60,884 nucleotides of DNA from Aquibacillus kalidii (lineage in GTDB: Bacteria; Bacillota; Bacilli; Bacillales; Amphibacillaceae). Of this stretch, positions 31,930 to 43,087 are shown piece by piece (within the stretch, counting starts at the first letter, position 1; each line of letters opens with the position of its first letter). A program made the translations under genes and the position numbers. Below the pieces are notes generated by a model that was given only the letters and a program-made list of their open reading frames with translations, was not told the origin of the DNA and made no database searches. The stretch spans positions 1 through 60,884 of the forward strand of contig NZ_JACLZI010000015.1 of assembly GCF_014280935.1 (NCBI RefSeq), in the 5' to 3' direction.

Positions 31930-31950
31930 TTTACTATATCCTCCAAAGCA

Positions 31951-32073
31951 ACAAGGATAACGGAAGCACCTTGAATATATTATCATTCTATATTTTCTAT
32001 GTCAACTTTAATTTTCAAGTATTATAGCTAGAATGTCATAAATTCAATAAGTGCTTCCACCATTACACCTTGT
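31951..32073. repeat. long-range inverted repeat around the str promoter
   Basis: The arms 31951-31972 and 32049-32073 are complementary in two blocks: ACAAGG with CCTTGT, and GGAAGCAC with GTGCTTCC, with extra pairing between. About 76 nt, including the rplGA promoter, lie between the arms. No T-run follows. Confidence 0.55.
31977..32005 (-). promoter_or_regulatory. promoter of the rplGA-rpsL-rpsG-fusA group
   Basis: On the minus strand a perfect TTGACA (32000-32005) is followed after 17 bp by TAATAT (31977-31982). A GATAAT overlapping it would give 15 bp. It lies between rpoC and rplGA. Confidence 0.6.
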
Positions 32074-32090
32074 TCTTGTTCATTAACAAT

Positions 32091-35000
32091 CTATTGTCTA
32101 ACTTCTTCTGTTAAATGATCTTCTGGTGTTTCATCTATTACTTCTTCCGTTTCTGCTGTAATCTTACGGTATTTTTGCATACCTGTTCCAGCAGGTACCA
32201 ATTTACCAATTATTACATTTTCCTTCAATCCTAGTAATTCATCACGTTTACCTTTTATAGCTGCATCGGTTAAAACACGTGTCGTTTCTTGGAATGAAGC
32301 TGCAGATAAGAATGAATCTGTTTCTAATGAAGCTTTGGTAATACCTAGAAGTACTGGTCTACCAACTGCTGGCTGCGCACCTTCACGTAAAACGCGAGTG
32401 TTTGCATCTCTAAACTGGTGAATTTCTAACAAGGATCCCGGAAGGACTTCTGTATCTCCTGCATCAGCAACACGTATTTTACGTAACATCTGACGAACCA
32501 TTACTTCAACGTGTTTATCACCAATTTCTACCCCTTGCATACGGTAAACTTTCTGTACTTCTTTAAGTAAGTACGTCTGTACCCCGTCAATACCTTTAAT
32601 TTTCAGTAATTCTTTAGGATCAATAGAACCTTCTGTTAGTGGTTGACCTGCACCTACTTGATCGCCGATAGCCACTTTCAGTCTAGCACCATAAGGCGCA
32701 GTGTATGTTCTACTTTCTACTTCACCTTGGATTACTATTTCTTGCTTATCTTTCACTTCGTTTATATCTTGAACTGTACCAATCATTTCAGAGATAACAG
32801 CTTGCCCTTTAGGGTTTCTAGCCTCGAATATCTCCTGGATACGTGGAAGACCCTGTGTGATGTCACTACCCGCAACACCACCAGTGTGGAATGTACGCAT
32901 AGTAAGCTGTGTTCCTGGTTCACCGATAGATTGTGCAGCGATAATTCCTACAGCTTCTCCAACCTCTACCTCTTCACCAGTAGCTAGATTACGTCCATAA
33001 CATTTTTTACATGCTCCGTGTTTAGTGTTACATGTAAATACAGAGCGAATAGTTACTTCTTCAATACCAGCTTCCAAAATATCTTTTGCGATATCTTCTG
33101 TAATCACTTCATTTTTCGGTATAATAATATCCTTCGTTTCTGGATGACGAACATTTTGGAACGCTGTTCTTCCAATTAAACGGTCGATTAGTGGCTCGAT
33201 CATTTCAGTACCTTCCGTAATAGAGGCAACTGTTAATCCACGATCAGTTCCACAATCTTCTTCACGAATGATTACATCTTGTGCCACATCAACAAGACGA
33301 CGAGTTAAGTAACCTGAATCCGCAGTCTTAAGTGCAGTATCTGCAAGACCTTTACGCGCACCGTGAGTCGAGATAAAGTACTCTAGTACTGTTAACCCTT
33401 CACGGAAACTAGACTTAATCGGTAACTCAATAATTCTACCAGCCGGGTTGGCCATTAGACCACGCATACCAGCTAACTGTGTAAAGTTAGAAGCATTACC
33501 ACGAGCTCCTGAGTCACTCATCATAAAGATTGGGTTTCTAGGATCTAAAGTTTTCATTAGCTTTTCTTGAATGACATCTTTGGCTTGTGACCAGATAGAA
33601 ATAACTCGATCATAGCGTTCCTCATCCGTAATTAAACCACGGCGGAACTGCTTCAATACCTTATCAACTTTTTCTTGGGCTTCATGTAAAATCTTTTCTT
33701 TTTCAGCCAATACTACGATATCTGCCACACCAACAGTAATACCTGCTTTTGTAGAATACGTAAATCCAAGATCTTTCATACGGTCAAGCATTTTAGATGT
33801 TTCGCTAATCTTAAACTTCTTAAATACTTCAGCGATGATATCTCCAAGAATACCTTTTTTAAATGGTTTAATTACTTCTCGCTCTGCAATAATTTCTTTA
33901 ATATTAGCACCCTTTTCAACAAAGTACTTGTCTGGTGTTGCCACCTCTAAATTTTGTTGAGTCGGTTCATTCATATAAGGGAATGATGTAGGTAGCATAT
34001 CATTAAAGATTAGTTTACCAACAGTAGTTAAAAGTAATTGATTTTTTTGTTCTTCCTTAAAGTTTTCTTTACCTAATGAAGATGCTTGCACCGCAATTCG
34101 TGTATGCAAGTGGGCATAACCACTTTGATAAGCAATAATAGCCTCACTAATATCTTTAAAGACCATACCCTCACCAACCGCACCAGCACGTTCCATTGTT
34201 ACATAGTAGTTACCTAATACCATATCCTGTGATGGTGTTACAACCGGTTTACCATCTTTAGGGTTTAAGATATTTTGTGCAGCTAGCATTAAAATACGCG
34301 CTTCAGCCTGTGCTTCAGCAGACAATGGTACGTGAACTGCCATTTGGTCACCATCAAAGTCAGCGTTATATGCTGTACACACTAATGGGTGAAGACGTAT
34401 AGCACGACCTTCTACTAATGTTGGTTCAAATGCTTGAATACCAAGACGGTGCAATGTAGGTGCACGGTTAAGTAGAACAGGGTGTTCTTTAATAACTTCT
34501 TCTAATACATCCCATACTTCAGGATGCAATCTTTCAATTTTACGTTTAGCAGATTTGATATTGTGCGCCAAACCTCTTTCAACTAATTCCTTCATGATAA
34601 ACGGTTTGAAAAGCTCGACTGCCATTTCCTTTGGAAGACCACACTGATACATTTTTAAATGTGGACCAACAACAATAACAGAACGGCCAGAGTAGTCAAC
34701 ACGTTTACCTAGTAAGTTTTGACGGAATCGACCTTGTTTCCCTTTCAACATATGAGAAAGTGATTTTAATGGACGATTACCTGGACCTGTTACAGGGCGG
34801 CCACGACGACCGTTATCAATTAACGCATCCACTGCTTCTTGAAGCATACGTTTCTCATTTTGAACAATAATGCTTGGAGCACCAAGATCTAATAGTCTTT
34901 TTAAACGATTATTTCTGTTGATAACACGACGGTATAAGTCATTTAAGTCAGATGTGGCGAAACGGCCACCATCTAACTGTACCATCGGTCTTAATTCTGG

Positions 35001-35705
35001 TGGGATAATTGGTAAAACATCTAGAACCATCCAAGAAGGCTCATTCCCAGAATTACGGAATGCTTCTAAAACCTCAAGACGTTTGATTGCTCTCGTTCTT
35101 CGCTGACCTTGAGCTGTTTTCAACTCTTCTCTCAATAAGTCAACCTCTTTTTCTAAATCAATATCCTGAAGCAATTTTTTAATCGCTTCTGCACCCATTT
35201 GCGCTTGGAACGATTGTCCGTATTTATCACGATATGCACGGTATTCTTTCTCGGAAAGAAGTTGCTTTTTATCCAATGCAGTATCACCAGAATCAGTAAC
35301 AATGTATGCAGCAAAATAAATAACTTCTTCTAACGCCCTAGGCGACATATCTAATACTAATCCCATTCGGCTAGGAATACCTTTGAAGTACCAAATATGA
35401 GATACAGGGGCAGCTAACTCAATGTGCCCCATACGCTCACGACGAACCTTAGCTTTTGTTACTTCTACTCCACAACGGTCACAGACCACGCCTTTATAGC
35501 GTACTCGTTTATATTTTCCACAATGACATTCCCAGTCCTTTTGTGGGCCAAAAATTCTTTCACAAAACAATCCATCTTTTTCTGGCTTCAATGTACGATA
35601 GTTGATAGTTTCTGGTTTTTTTACCTCACCGAAAGACCATGAACGAATCTTATCCGGAGAAGCCAAACCAATTTTCATAAATTCAAAATTATTTACATCT
35701 ATCAA
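32091..35705 (-). CDS. rpoC: RNA polymerase beta' subunit
   Basis: A 1204-residue subunit. The catalytic magnesium site NADFDGDQ is at 447-454. The N-terminal zinc site has C60, C62, C75 and C78, and a second zinc site lies in [13 protein letters not shown]. The rudder, bridge helix and trigger-loop regions are conserved ([21 protein letters not shown]). The start is TTG at 35703-35705 with GGGAGG 8 nt upstream, as in B. subtilis. It lies 50 nt after rpoB. No intrinsic terminator follows it. Confidence 0.99.
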   Translation of the reverse strand: MIDVNNFEFMKIGLASPDKIRSWSFGEVKKPETINYRTLKPEKDGLFCERIFGPQKDWECHCGKYKRVRYKGVVCDRCGVEVTKAKVRRERMGHIELAAPVSHIWYFKGIPSRMGLVLDMSPRALEEVIYFAAYIVTDSGDTALDKKQLLSEKEYRAYRDKYGQSFQAQMGAEAIKKLLQDIDLEKEVDLLREELKTAQGQRRTRAIKRLEVLEAFRNSGNEPSWMVLDVLPIIPPELRPMVQLDGGRFATSDLNDLYRRVINRNNRLKRLLDLGAPSIIVQNEKRMLQEAVDALIDNGRRGRPVTGPGNRPLKSLSHMLKGKQGRFRQNLLGKRVDYSGRSVIVVGPHLKMYQCGLPKEMAVELFKPFIMKELVERGLAHNIKSAKRKIERLHPEVWDVLEEVIKEHPVLLNRAPTLHRLGIQAFEPTLVEGRAIRLHPLVCTAYNADFDGDQMAVHVPLSAEAQAEARILMLAAQNILNPKDGKPVVTPSQDMVLGNYYVTMERAGAVGEGMVFKDISEAIIAYQSGYAHLHTRIAVQASSLGKENFKEEQKNQLLLTTVGKLIFNDMLPTSFPYMNEPTQQNLEVATPDKYFVEKGANIKEIIAEREVIKPFKKGILGDIIAEVFKKFKISETSKMLDRMKDLGFTYSTKAGITVGVADIVVLAEKEKILHEAQEKVDKVLKQFRRGLITDEERYDRVISIWSQAKDVIQEKLMKTLDPRNPIFMMSDSGARGNASNFTQLAGMRGLMANPAGRIIELPIKSSFREGLTVLEYFISTHGARKGLADTALKTADSGYLTRRLVDVAQDVIIREEDCGTDRGLTVASITEGTEMIEPLIDRLIGRTAFQNVRHPETKDIIIPKNEVITEDIAKDILEAGIEEVTIRSVFTCNTKHGACKKCYGRNLATGEEVEVGEAVGIIAAQSIGEPGTQLTMRTFHTGGVAGSDITQGLPRIQEIFEARNPKGQAVISEMIGTVQDINEVKDKQEIVIQGEVESRTYTAPYGARLKVAIGDQVGAGQPLTEGSIDPKELLKIKGIDGVQTYLLKEVQKVYRMQGVEIGDKHVEVMVRQMLRKIRVADAGDTEVLPGSLLEIHQFRDANTRVLREGAQPAVGRPVLLGITKASLETDSFLSAASFQETTRVLTDAAIKGKRDELLGLKENVIIGKLVPAGTGMQKYRKITAETEEVIDETPEDHLTEEVRQ

Positions 35706-35755
35706 GGGGCCTACCTCCCTTTTAGTCTCCAGGTTCTACCCTAAACGTTTGGACT

Positions 35756-38700
35756 CTACTTTTCTTCTACTTCTAAGTTAAATTTATCCGCTGATTGTAC
35801 ATCGTCTTCTTCCACATCACGAAGTTCGATCTCTTGTTCGTCACCTGAAAGCATTTTGACGTCCATACCTAAACTTTGAAGCTCTTTAATCAATACTTTA
35901 AATGATTCAGGAATACCTGGTTCTGGAACGTTATCACCTTTGACAATAGCTTCGTAAGTTTTTACACGACCAACAACGTCATCAGATTTAACAGTAAGTA
36001 TTTCTTGAAGTGTATAAGCAGCGCCATATGCTTCCAGTGCCCATACTTCCATCTCACCAAAACGTTGCCCACCAAATTGAGCTTTACCACCCAATGGCTG
36101 CTGTGTTACTAGTGAGTAAGGTCCAGTTGAACGAGCGTGTAGCTTATCATCAACCATGTGAGCAAGCTTAATCATGTACATTACTCCGACAGAAACACGG
36201 TTATCAAAAGGTTCACCTGTTCTTCCATCGTAAAGCACTGTCTTAGCATCTCTAGCCATACCTGCTTCTTGAATAGTTTCCCAAACATCTTCCTCTCGCG
36301 CACCGTCAAATACTGGTGATGCAACATGAATACCTAGTTGGCGTGCTGCCATACCTAAGTGAAGCTCAAGCACCTGCCCGATATTCATACGAGAAGGAAC
36401 CCCTAATGGGTTAAGCATGATATCAATTGGCGTACCGTCTGGTAAGAATGGCATATCTTCTTCTGGTAAAATCTTAGAGATTACCCCTTTGTTACCATGA
36501 CGACCAGCCATCTTATCGCCTTCGTGAATTTTACGTTTTTGCACTATATATGCTCTAACTAATTGATTTACTCCCGGCGGAAGTTCATCACCGTCTTCAC
36601 GGTTGAATATTTTAACATCTAATACAATTCCACCAGCACCATGAGGAACACGTAAGGAAGTATCTCTTACTTCACGTGCTTTCTCACCGAAGATAGCATG
36701 AAGTAAACGTTCTTCAGCTGACAATTCAGTAACCCCTTTTGGAGTAACCTTACCAACCAACAGATCTCCGTCTTCTACCTCAGCACCTACACGGATAATT
36801 CCTCTTTCATCAAGGTTGCGCAAAGCATCTTCCCCAACATTCGGAATATCTCTAGTTATCTCTTCAGGTCCTAGTTTTGTATCACGAGCTTCTGACTCAT
36901 ATTCCTCAATATGAATAGAAGTATACACGTCGTCTTTCACTAGACGTTCACTCATGATGATAGCATCCTCGTAGTTATAACCTTCCCATGTCATAAAACC
37001 AACTAGCACATTTTGACCTAGGGCTAATTCGCCATCTTCCATAGAAGGGCCATCTGCAAGGATTTCACCTTTTACAACATTATCCCCAAGACTTACAATT
37101 GGGCGTTGGTTATAGCACGTACCTTGGTTAGAACGGATAAACTTTTGTAAACGATAACGATCTAAATCGCCCTTCACTTGGTTTCCGTCTACTTCGGACA
37201 CACGACGAACATGTATTTCTTTCGCCTCAACACGTTCTACTATACCTGGGTGTTTACAAATTACAGCTGCACCAGAGTCTTTACCAGATACATATTCCAT
37301 ACCTGTCCCTACTAACGGAGCTCTTGGTTGCAACAATGGTACTGCTTGACGTTGCATGTTCGCTCCCATAAGCGCACGATTAGAGTCATCGTTTTCCAAG
37401 AAAGGAATACACGCTGTTGCTGCTGACACAACTTGTTTAGGAGAAACGTCCATATAGTCAATACGATCTCTTGGAACAATTGTATTCTCACCACGGAAAC
37501 GAGCAATTACTTCATCATCTACGAATGATCCATCCTCTGCCAATATCGCATTCGCTTGAGCAACAACATAGTTATCTTCCTCATCTGCAGTCAAATAATC
37601 CATTTGCTCTGTTACTCTACCAGTTTCAGGATCAACACGACGATAAGGTGTTTCAATAAAACCAAACTTATTTACTTTTGCATAAGAAGATAAAGAGTTT
37701 ATCAACCCAATGTTTGGTCCTTCTGGCGTTTCAATTGGACACATACGACCATAGTGTGAATAGTGAACGTCACGAACTTCAAAGCCTGCACGTTCACGAG
37801 TCAAACCACCTGGCCCTAGCGCTGATAGACGTCGTTTGTGTGTCAACTCTGCTAATGGATTAGTTTGATCCATAAACTGAGATAATTGAGAGCTTCCGAA
37901 AAACTCCTTAATAGAAGCAATTACAGGACGAATATTAATTAATTGTTGCGGAGTGATAGACGAAGTGTCTTGAATAGACATACGCTCACGTACTACACGC
38001 TCCATTCTAGATAGACCAATACGGAATTGGTTTTGCAATAATTCACCAACAGAACGAAGTCTTCTGTTACCAAGGTGGTCAATGTCATCTGTATCTCCCA
38101 CTTGGTGTAGGATGTTAAAGAAATAACTAATAGCAGAAAGAATGTCTGCTGGAGTTATATTTTTAACAGTACTATCTACATTACCATTACTGATAACATT
38201 AAGAGTTCTTTCTCCCTCTGGATCAGTTGGGTCAACAATTTTAACAGATTGAATTTTAATAGGCTCTTCTAAAACACCTTCATGTGGCTCTAAGGTATCT
38301 TCTCCAAAGTTACCTTCTTCTCCACTTAAGTATGGTAGAATCTTGTCTAATAGACGGCGATCTAGTTTATCACCTTTTTGCGCTATCATTTCACCAGTCT
38401 CATGATCAACTAGAGGCTCAGCTAGCACTTGATTAAACAATCTATTTTTTATGTGTAGTTTTTTGTTGATTTTGTAGCGACCAACATGCGCTAAATCATA
38501 ACGTTTTGGATCGAAAAAGCGTGATACAAGTAAGCTTTTGGCATTTTCAACCGTTGGTGGCTCACCAGGGCGTAAACGCTCATATATTTCTAGCAAAGCT
38601 TTTTCACTTGTTTCTGTGTTATCTTTTTCTAGTGTGTTTTTTAAGTATTCATTTTCACCGATTAAATCAATGATCTCTTGATCATTTCCAAATCCAAGTG

Positions 38701-39292
38701 CTCTTAACAGAACAGTAATCGGGAGTTTCCTAGTACGGTCAATACGTACATGGACTACATCTTTTGCATCTGTTTCAAATTCTAACCATGCTCCACGGTT
38801 AGGAATTACAGTCGCTGTATAGCCTCTTTTCCCATTTTTATCATACTTCTCACTGAAATACACACTTGGTGAACGAACAAGTTGTGATACTATGACACGT
38901 TCGGCACCATTAATAACAAACGTACCTGTTTCGGTCATTAATGGGAAATCTCCCATAAATACTTCTTGCTCTTTCACTTCACCAGTCTCATTGTTTAAAA
39001 GACGGACTTTCACACGAAGAGGAGCGTTATACGTAACGTCTCTTTCCTTGGACTCATCCACAGGATATTTCGGTTCACCTAGACTATAATCTACAAACTC
39101 TAGTGATAAATTCCCTGCAAAGTCTTCGATAGGAGAAATATCTTGAAACATTTCTCTCAAACCTTCTTCTAAAAACCATTCATAAGAAGCAGTTTGAATC
39201 TCGATAAGATTTGGTAATTCTAGTACCTCACTAATACGTGCATAACTTCTGCGTTGGCGGTGTCGTCCATACTGAACTAGTTGACCTGTCAA
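35756..39292 (-). CDS. rpoB: RNA polymerase beta subunit
   Basis: A subunit of about 1178 residues. The rifampicin pocket around residue 470 reads [20 protein letters not shown] then [10 protein letters not shown], which is wild type, so rifampicin sensitivity is expected. The frame includes GTG at 39301, but that GTG is part of the ribosome site GAGGGGTGA. The start is taken as TTG 39290-39292, giving [19 protein letters not shown] as in B. subtilis. The C-terminus is short and acidic ([18 protein letters not shown]). Confidence 0.98.
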   Translation of the reverse strand: MTGQLVQYGRHRQRRSYARISEVLELPNLIEIQTASYEWFLEEGLREMFQDISPIEDFAGNLSLEFVDYSLGEPKYPVDESKERDVTYNAPLRVKVRLLNNETGEVKEQEVFMGDFPLMTETGTFVINGAERVIVSQLVRSPSVYFSEKYDKNGKRGYTATVIPNRGAWLEFETDAKDVVHVRIDRTRKLPITVLLRALGFGNDQEIIDLIGENEYLKNTLEKDNTETSEKALLEIYERLRPGEPPTVENAKSLLVSRFFDPKRYDLAHVGRYKINKKLHIKNRLFNQVLAEPLVDHETGEMIAQKGDKLDRRLLDKILPYLSGEEGNFGEDTLEPHEGVLEEPIKIQSVKIVDPTDPEGERTLNVISNGNVDSTVKNITPADILSAISYFFNILHQVGDTDDIDHLGNRRLRSVGELLQNQFRIGLSRMERVVRERMSIQDTSSITPQQLINIRPVIASIKEFFGSSQLSQFMDQTNPLAELTHKRRLSALGPGGLTRERAGFEVRDVHYSHYGRMCPIETPEGPNIGLINSLSSYAKVNKFGFIETPYRRVDPETGRVTEQMDYLTADEEDNYVVAQANAILAEDGSFVDDEVIARFRGENTIVPRDRIDYMDVSPKQVVSAATACIPFLENDDSNRALMGANMQRQAVPLLQPRAPLVGTGMEYVSGKDSGAAVICKHPGIVERVEAKEIHVRRVSEVDGNQVKGDLDRYRLQKFIRSNQGTCYNQRPIVSLGDNVVKGEILADGPSMEDGELALGQNVLVGFMTWEGYNYEDAIIMSERLVKDDVYTSIHIEEYESEARDTKLGPEEITRDIPNVGEDALRNLDERGIIRVGAEVEDGDLLVGKVTPKGVTELSAEERLLHAIFGEKAREVRDTSLRVPHGAGGIVLDVKIFNREDGDELPPGVNQLVRAYIVQKRKIHEGDKMAGRHGNKGVISKILPEEDMPFLPDGTPIDIMLNPLGVPSRMNIGQVLELHLGMAARQLGIHVASPVFDGAREEDVWETIQEAGMARDAKTVLYDGRTGEPFDNRVSVGVMYMIKLAHMVDDKLHARSTGPYSLVTQQPLGGKAQFGGQRFGEMEVWALEAYGAAYTLQEILTVKSDDVVGRVKTYEAIVKGDNVPEPGIPESFKVLIKELQSLGMDVKMLSGDEQEIELRDVEEDDVQSADKFNLEVEEK

Positions 39293-39387
39293 CTGATTCA
39301 CCCCTCAAATCAAGAATAGAAGAAGACTAAAGTAAACCCTTTAGCTTCTGTTTCACACTACCTTTATACATTTCCTAATATCATTTA

Positions 39388-39415
39388 TTGACTTTCCTAT
39401 AGGACAAGGTATAAT
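39388..39415 (+). promoter_or_regulatory. plus-strand promoter-like pair opposing rpoB
   Basis: TTGACT (39388-39393) and a perfect TATAAT (39410-39415) are 16 bp apart on the plus strand, pointing away from rpoB into its leader. A transcript would run through the two inverted repeats downstream and be antisense to the rpoB leader. No gene follows on this strand. Confidence 0.4.
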
Positions 39416-39428
39416 TTAGTAAGTGCAG

Positions 39429-39450
39429 TGTTCGGTGTTCATACCGAACA
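39429..39450. repeat. perfect palindrome in the rpoB leader
   Basis: TGTTCGGT and ACCGAACA form an 8-bp perfect inverted repeat around 6 nt. There is no T-run on either strand, so a protein-binding operator or an RNA stem is more likely than a terminator. Confidence 0.6.
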
Positions 39451-39452
39451 AA

Positions 39453-39481
39453 CTTGTAAAATATATTGATATATTTACAAG
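39453..39481. repeat. second inverted repeat in the rpoB leader
   Basis: CTTGTAAAATATAT pairs with ATATATTTACAAG around a tiny loop. It lies 3 bp from the previous palindrome. It is A/T-rich with no T-run after it. Confidence 0.55.
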
Positions 39482-39720
39482 CATTTATAATTTGCATCCG
39501 CATGTGCGAATGGTATTAATAATACTACTAACCCCTATATAAATAAGCATTAATCTATCAACCAATTCTCAAGGAATAGAATTCATTAGAACCCCAAAAA
39601 CCTTCTATATTATTGTTAAAATTCCCGATTTTACCATTATCACCAAACATTTAACAAAATATACATGGATATAAATTAAATTAACACTTGACAAAGGGAG
39701 TCGCCTATTGGCATTTTTCA

Positions 39721-39749
39721 ATACTACCACAATCAACAACCAGAGTCAA
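39721..39749 (-). promoter_or_regulatory. candidate promoter of rpoB-rpoC
   Basis: On the minus strand TTGACT (39744-39749) and TAGTAT (39721-39726) are 17 bp apart, about 20 bp beyond the ybxB stop codon. Confidence 0.55.
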
Positions 39750-39770
39750 TTGATTTTTCCATCGTATCAA

Positions 39771-40373
39771 TCACTCTTTTTTTGCACGTATTATGTAGTA
39801 CCCCTTATTTTTAGTTTCGATATTAACTGTGCTAAATAATTCTTCTAACTTCTTTTGTGCAGATGGTGCACCTTGTTTTTTTTGAATAACAACCCAAAGC
39901 TCTCCATTAGGCTCCAATGCTTGAAAACTTTCCTCAAACATCTGATAAATAATTTGTTTACCCGCTCTAATGGGTGGGTTTACTAATATTGCAGCGAATG
40001 TTCTTTCGCGGAAGGATTCTAAACGATCACTTATTATAAACTCAACATTTTCCACGCTATTTTTCTGAGCGTTTTTTTTGGCTAAGCTTACTGCCCGTTC
40101 GTTTATATCGGAGAGAACTATATGACGTTCAGGGAATGTTTTTGCCAAAGTGATTCCTATCGGCCCATAACCACAACCGAGATCTAAGATTTCTCCATTT
40201 ACCTTTGGTTCTTCAAAACTCTCTATTAAAGTTCTAGATCCGAAATCTACTTCTTTTTTGGAAAACACACCAGCATCACTAGTGAATGTATACTGCATAC
40301 CCCTTAACGGAAAAGTCCATATCTTAGGATCGCTTTTAGATTGAGGTGATTGTGAAAAGTATTGCTCAGACAT
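39771..40373 (-). CDS. ybxB: class I SAM-dependent methyltransferase (RsmC-like, YbxB)
   Basis: A 200-residue enzyme. The SAM-binding motif I is DLGCGYGPIG (about 62-71), an acidic motif lies in VLSDINERA, and the catalytic-type motif is NPPIRAGK. The NPP motif and the resemblance to RsmC suggest guanine N2 methylation of 16S rRNA, but the target is inferred. The locus, rplL-ybxB-rpoB, is the same in B. subtilis. The start is ATG 40373 with AGGTG upstream. Confidence 0.9.
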   Translation of the reverse strand: MSEQYFSQSPQSKSDPKIWTFPLRGMQYTFTSDAGVFSKKEVDFGSRTLIESFEEPKVNGEILDLGCGYGPIGITLAKTFPERHIVLSDINERAVSLAKKNAQKNSVENVEFIISDRLESFRERTFAAILVNPPIRAGKQIIYQMFEESFQALEPNGELWVVIQKKQGAPSAQKKLEELFSTVNIETKNKGYYIIRAKKE

Positions 40374-40518
40374 TCTAGCACCTACTTTTTAAATATATTT
40401 TGTATTAAGAATACACACTTATATGACTCTTATATGCAAAGAATTATAAAGTAACCTGAGCTTGCTAGCGCCCTATCTTTTTTAACTATACATATTTAAC
40501 AAAATCAATATGTAAAAT

Positions 40519-40548
40519 AAAGGCTCGCCTTTTACCAGGCGAGCCTTT
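40519..40548 (-). terminator. terminator after rplL
   Basis: AAAGGCTCGCC (40519-40529) and GGCGAGCCTTT (40538-40548) form a perfect 11-bp stem, followed on the minus strand by ATTTTAC. It lies a few bases after the rplL stop. Partial read-through would set the ratio of rplJL to ybxB and rpoB transcripts. Confidence 0.85.
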
Positions 40549-40555
40549 TAGTCTA

Positions 40556-40918
40556 CTATTTTACTTCAACAGTAGCTCCAGCTTCTTCAAGTTTAGCTTT
40601 CATTTCTTCTGCTTCATCTTTAGAAACTGCTTCTTTAATTGCTCCAGGAGCGTTATCTACAAGATCTTTAGCATCTTTAAGTCCAAGTCCTGTGATTTCA
40701 CGAACCGCTTTAACAACTTTGATTTTAGAAGCTCCAGCACTTTCAAGAACTACATCAAATTCAGTTTTCTCTTCAGCAGCTTCTCCAGCGCCTCCACCAG
40801 CTACAGCTACAGGAGCAGCAGCAGTTACACCAAATTCTTCTTCGATTGCTTTAACTAGATCGTTAAGTTCAAGAACTGACATTTCTTTAATTGCTTCGAT
40901 AATTTGTTCTTTAGACAT
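40556..40918 (-). CDS. rplL: ribosomal protein L7/L12
   Basis: A 120-residue stalk protein. The N-terminal dimerisation domain (about 1-32) is followed by an Ala/Gly-rich hinge ([19 protein letters not shown]) and the C-terminal domain that recruits translational GTPases ([20 protein letters not shown]). The start is ATG 40918 with GGAGG upstream. It follows rplJ by about 75 nt. Confidence 0.98.
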   Translation of the reverse strand: MSKEQIIEAIKEMSVLELNDLVKAIEEEFGVTAAAPVAVAGGGAGEAAEEKTEFDVVLESAGASKIKVVKAVREITGLGLKDAKDLVDNAPGAIKEAVSKDEAEEMKAKLEEAGATVEVK

Positions 40919-40994
40919 TTAAATTTCCTCCTAATTATAATTATGTTTTTATATTCGTTCGGGGAATCCCCTTATTCAGTTAATACTTAAACAA

Positions 40995-41495
40995 TTAAGC
41001 GCCTTGTTCTTCTTTTTGCTCTGCAATAGCTTTTGCAGCATAGGCAAAGTTGCGAACTGGTGCTTGAAGTACGCTGAGTAGCATAGAAAGTAGACCTTCG
41101 TAATTTGGTAGGTCAGCAAGCTCTTTAATTTGTTCAAGCGTTGCAATATTACCTTCAATTACTCCACCTTTAATTTCAAGTGCTTCATGACTCTTAGCAA
41201 AGTTGTTAAGAATCTTCGCTGGAGCAACTACATCTTCCTTACTAAACGCAATCGCTGTAGGTCCAACAAGAACTTCATTCAAAGCAGAAAGTTCTACTTC
41301 TTCTGTTGCACGACGAGACATTGTATTTTTGTATACTTTGAATTCAATTCCCGCTTCACGTAACTGGTTACGAAGTTCAGTTACTTCTGCAACATCAAGT
41401 CCACGGTAGTCCACTAAAATAGTGGATTTACTTTCGCGGAACTTGTCAGCAATTTCAGATACAACTTGTTTTTTGTTCTCGATAATCTTTGACAT
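40995..41495 (-). CDS. rplJ: ribosomal protein L10
   Basis: A 166-residue protein. The N-terminal rRNA-binding domain includes [20 protein letters not shown]. The C-terminal helix carries L7/L12 dimers. The L10-L12 complex controls this operon through the upstream leader. The start is ATG 41495 with GGAGGTGG upstream. Confidence 0.98.
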   Translation of the reverse strand: MSKIIENKKQVVSEIADKFRESKSTILVDYRGLDVAEVTELRNQLREAGIEFKVYKNTMSRRATEEVELSALNEVLVGPTAIAFSKEDVVAPAKILNNFAKSHEALEIKGGVIEGNIATLEQIKELADLPNYEGLLSMLLSVLQAPVRNFAYAAKAIAEQKEEQGA

Positions 41496-41544
41496 GGTTC
41501 CACCTCCTATTGACTGATCATCATACCGGTATGACTAGTGTATT

Positions 41545-41574
41545 AAAAAAACCCCCATGCAGACATGGAGGTTT
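41545..41574 (-). terminator. attenuator in the rplJ leader
   Basis: On the minus strand AACCTCCATG pairs with CATGGGGGTT around a TCTG loop, followed by a T-run. It lies 50 nt before the rplJ start, within the leader, so it can stop the transcript before the genes. Confidence 0.88.
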
Positions 41575-41727
41575 ATCGAATCAATTCAGGAAAATCTATA
41601 CAGATTCTCTGTTTTTATTCAGACACCTCGGCAGGATATTAAGCATAACGCACCTACTGTCTACGGTATAACGTATTTATTTATATAAAAGGTTTATCCA
41701 TACATGGACAAATCCTTTCAAACAACA
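41545..41727 (-). promoter_or_regulatory. L10 leader of rplJ-rplL with attenuator
   Basis: The leader fits the Bacillales L10 leader. It has an upstream hairpin (AAAGGATTTGTCCA with TGGATAAACCTTT), then the conserved block GTAGACAGTAGGTGCG and TTAATATCCTGCCGAGGTG, and finally an intrinsic terminator hairpin. The L10(L12) complex is known to bind such leaders and lower expression. Confidence 0.85.
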
Positions 41728-41733
41728 TCGTTA

Positions 41734-41762
41734 ATTATATCTAACTAACTTGATAAAGTCAA
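41734..41762 (-). promoter_or_regulatory. sigma-A promoter of rplJ-rplL
   Basis: On the minus strand TTGACT (41757-41762) and a perfect TATAAT (41734-41739) are 17 bp apart, just after the rplA stop codon. Confidence 0.82.
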
Positions 41763-41770
41763 CAGTTTAA

Positions 41771-42466
41771 TTATTTCACTAAAGTTGAAGTATCAACTTT
41801 GATTCCAGGTCCCATTGTTGAAGTAACCGCAGCATTTTTCATGTAAATACCTTTAGATGCTTGAGGTTTAACTTTAACCAAAGTTTCAGCAAGAGCTTCA
41901 AAGTTTTCAACTAACTTATCTAAATCAAATGATACTTTACCGATAGGAACGTGGATATTAGATTGTCTGTCCACACGGTATTCTACTTTACCAGCTTTGA
42001 TTTCATTAATAGCTTTTTCAACTTCAAATGTAACTGTACCTGTTTTAGGGTTTGGCATTAAGCCTTTTGGTCCTAAAACACGACCTAATTTACCAACTTC
42101 AGCCATCATGTCTGGCGTTGCAACGATCACATCAAACTCAAACCAACCTTGGTTAATTTTGTTGATTAGATCTTGATCCCCAACATAATCAGCACCAGCT
42201 GCTTCTGCTTCTTTTGCTTTATCACCTTTAGCAAAAACTAGAACTGTTTGTGTTTTACCAGTTCCGTGAGGTAGAACCATTGCACCACGGATTTGTTGGT
42301 CCGCTTTTTTAGGATCTACGCCTAGACGGAATGCTGCTTCAACAGTTTCATCGAAGTTTGCTTTCGCTGTTTGTTTTACTAATTCTAACGCTTCTTTAAC
42401 ATCATACGCTTTTGTACGATCGACAAGTTTCAAAGCATCTTGTTGCTTTTTTGTTTTCTTTGCCAT
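41771..42466 (-). CDS. rplA: ribosomal protein L1
   Basis: A 231-residue two-domain protein ([40 protein letters not shown]). L1 forms the mobile stalk at the E site and is a translational repressor of its own operon in many bacteria. The frame is open to 42511, but ATG 42464-42466 with AAGGAGG is used. The extension overlaps an RNA element (42486-42512). Confidence 0.98.
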   Translation of the reverse strand: MAKKTKKQQDALKLVDRTKAYDVKEALELVKQTAKANFDETVEAAFRLGVDPKKADQQIRGAMVLPHGTGKTQTVLVFAKGDKAKEAEAAGADYVGDQDLINKINQGWFEFDVIVATPDMMAEVGKLGRVLGPKGLMPNPKTGTVTFEVEKAINEIKAGKVEYRVDRQSNIHVPIGKVSFDLDKLVENFEALAETLVKVKPQASKGIYMKNAAVTSTMGPGIKVDTSTLVK

Positions 42467-42485
42467 TATTATTTCCTCCTTGAAT

Positions 42486-42512
42486 GTGGTTTTAACGGTT
42501 ATACCTCCCACT
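42486..42512 (-). promoter_or_regulatory. L1-type mRNA element before rplA
   Basis: The minus strand reads AGTGGGAGGTATAACCG then TTAAAACCAC. GTGG and CCAC close the stem, with an asymmetric GAGG loop. The same pattern occurs before rplK (43088-43115). Both lie shortly before the ribosome site, as expected for binding of L1. The assignment is by pattern and context. Confidence 0.55.
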
Positions 42513-42571
42513 TTTAAAAGCGGAGTGGATTCTTTAATCCAATCACGAATAGCCTTAACTACTCAATAATA

Positions 42572-42609
42572 AAGGTTGCGAAATGGTATTACTCCATACT
42601 CGCAACCTT
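42572..42609 (-). other. hairpin between rplK and rplA
   Basis: AAGGTTGCGA and TCGCAACCTT form a 10-bp stem around an 18-nt loop, which itself pairs in part (ATGGAGTAATACCAT). On the minus strand it is followed by TATTATTG, not a T-run. It may be a weak terminator or a processing site. Confidence 0.5.
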
Positions 42610-42635
42610 CCCCTTCTCAAGCACCGCTTATGGGA

Positions 42636-43061
42636 TTAGTCTTCGATAACAATTCCCATACTACGCGCTGTTCCTTCAACCATACGCATAGCCGCTTCAA
42701 CGTCAGCAGCATTTAAATCAGGCATTTTTGTTTCAGCAATCTCTCTAACTTTGTCACGCTTTAAAGTCGCAACTTTTTTGCTGTTTGGTTCACCTGATCC
42801 ACTTTCAATACCAGCTGCTTTTTTAAGAAGAACAGCAGCAGGCGGGGTTTTTGTAATAAATGTAAATGAACGGTCTTCAAACACCGTGATTTCTACCGGA
42901 ATGATCATACCAGCTTGATCTTGCGTACGAGCATTAAATTCCTTACAGAATCCCATGATATTAACACCTGCTTGACCAAGTGCTGGCCCTACTGGTGGAG
43001 CTGGATTAGCTTTACCTGCTGGAATCTGAAGTTTTACTACTTTAATTACTTTTTTAGCCAC
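42636..43061 (-). CDS. rplK: ribosomal protein L11
   Basis: A 141-residue protein ([32 protein letters not shown]-like C-terminus). L11 binds the GTPase-associated region of 23S rRNA and is the thiopeptide target; the proline-rich N-terminal loop is wild type. The frame is open to 43130, but GTG 43059-43061 with AAGGAGGTG is used, giving the standard length. Confidence 0.98.
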   Translation of the reverse strand: MAKKVIKVVKLQIPAGKANPAPPVGPALGQAGVNIMGFCKEFNARTQDQAGMIIPVEITVFEDRSFTFITKTPPAAVLLKKAAGIESGSGEPNSKKVATLKRDKVREIAETKMPDLNAADVEAAMRMVEGTARSMGIVIED

Positions 43062-43087
43062 GAGACACACCTCCTTAAGTCCGTGAT

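Larger units (their letters stand above)
39293..39770. other. intergenic region between ybxB and rpoB
   Basis: This 478-bp A/T-rich region contains a candidate rpoB promoter at its far end, a plus-strand promoter-like pair and two perfect or near-perfect inverted repeats (listed separately). I find no tRNA, small gene with a ribosome site, or intrinsic terminator. If rpoB is transcribed from 39721-39749, its leader is about 420 nt. Confidence 0.5.

Noticed and set aside
39653-39720. Plus-strand TTGACA upstream of ybxB end as a promoter
   Set aside because: TTGACA near 39690 has no -10 hexamer at 16-18 bp; GCATTT is found instead.
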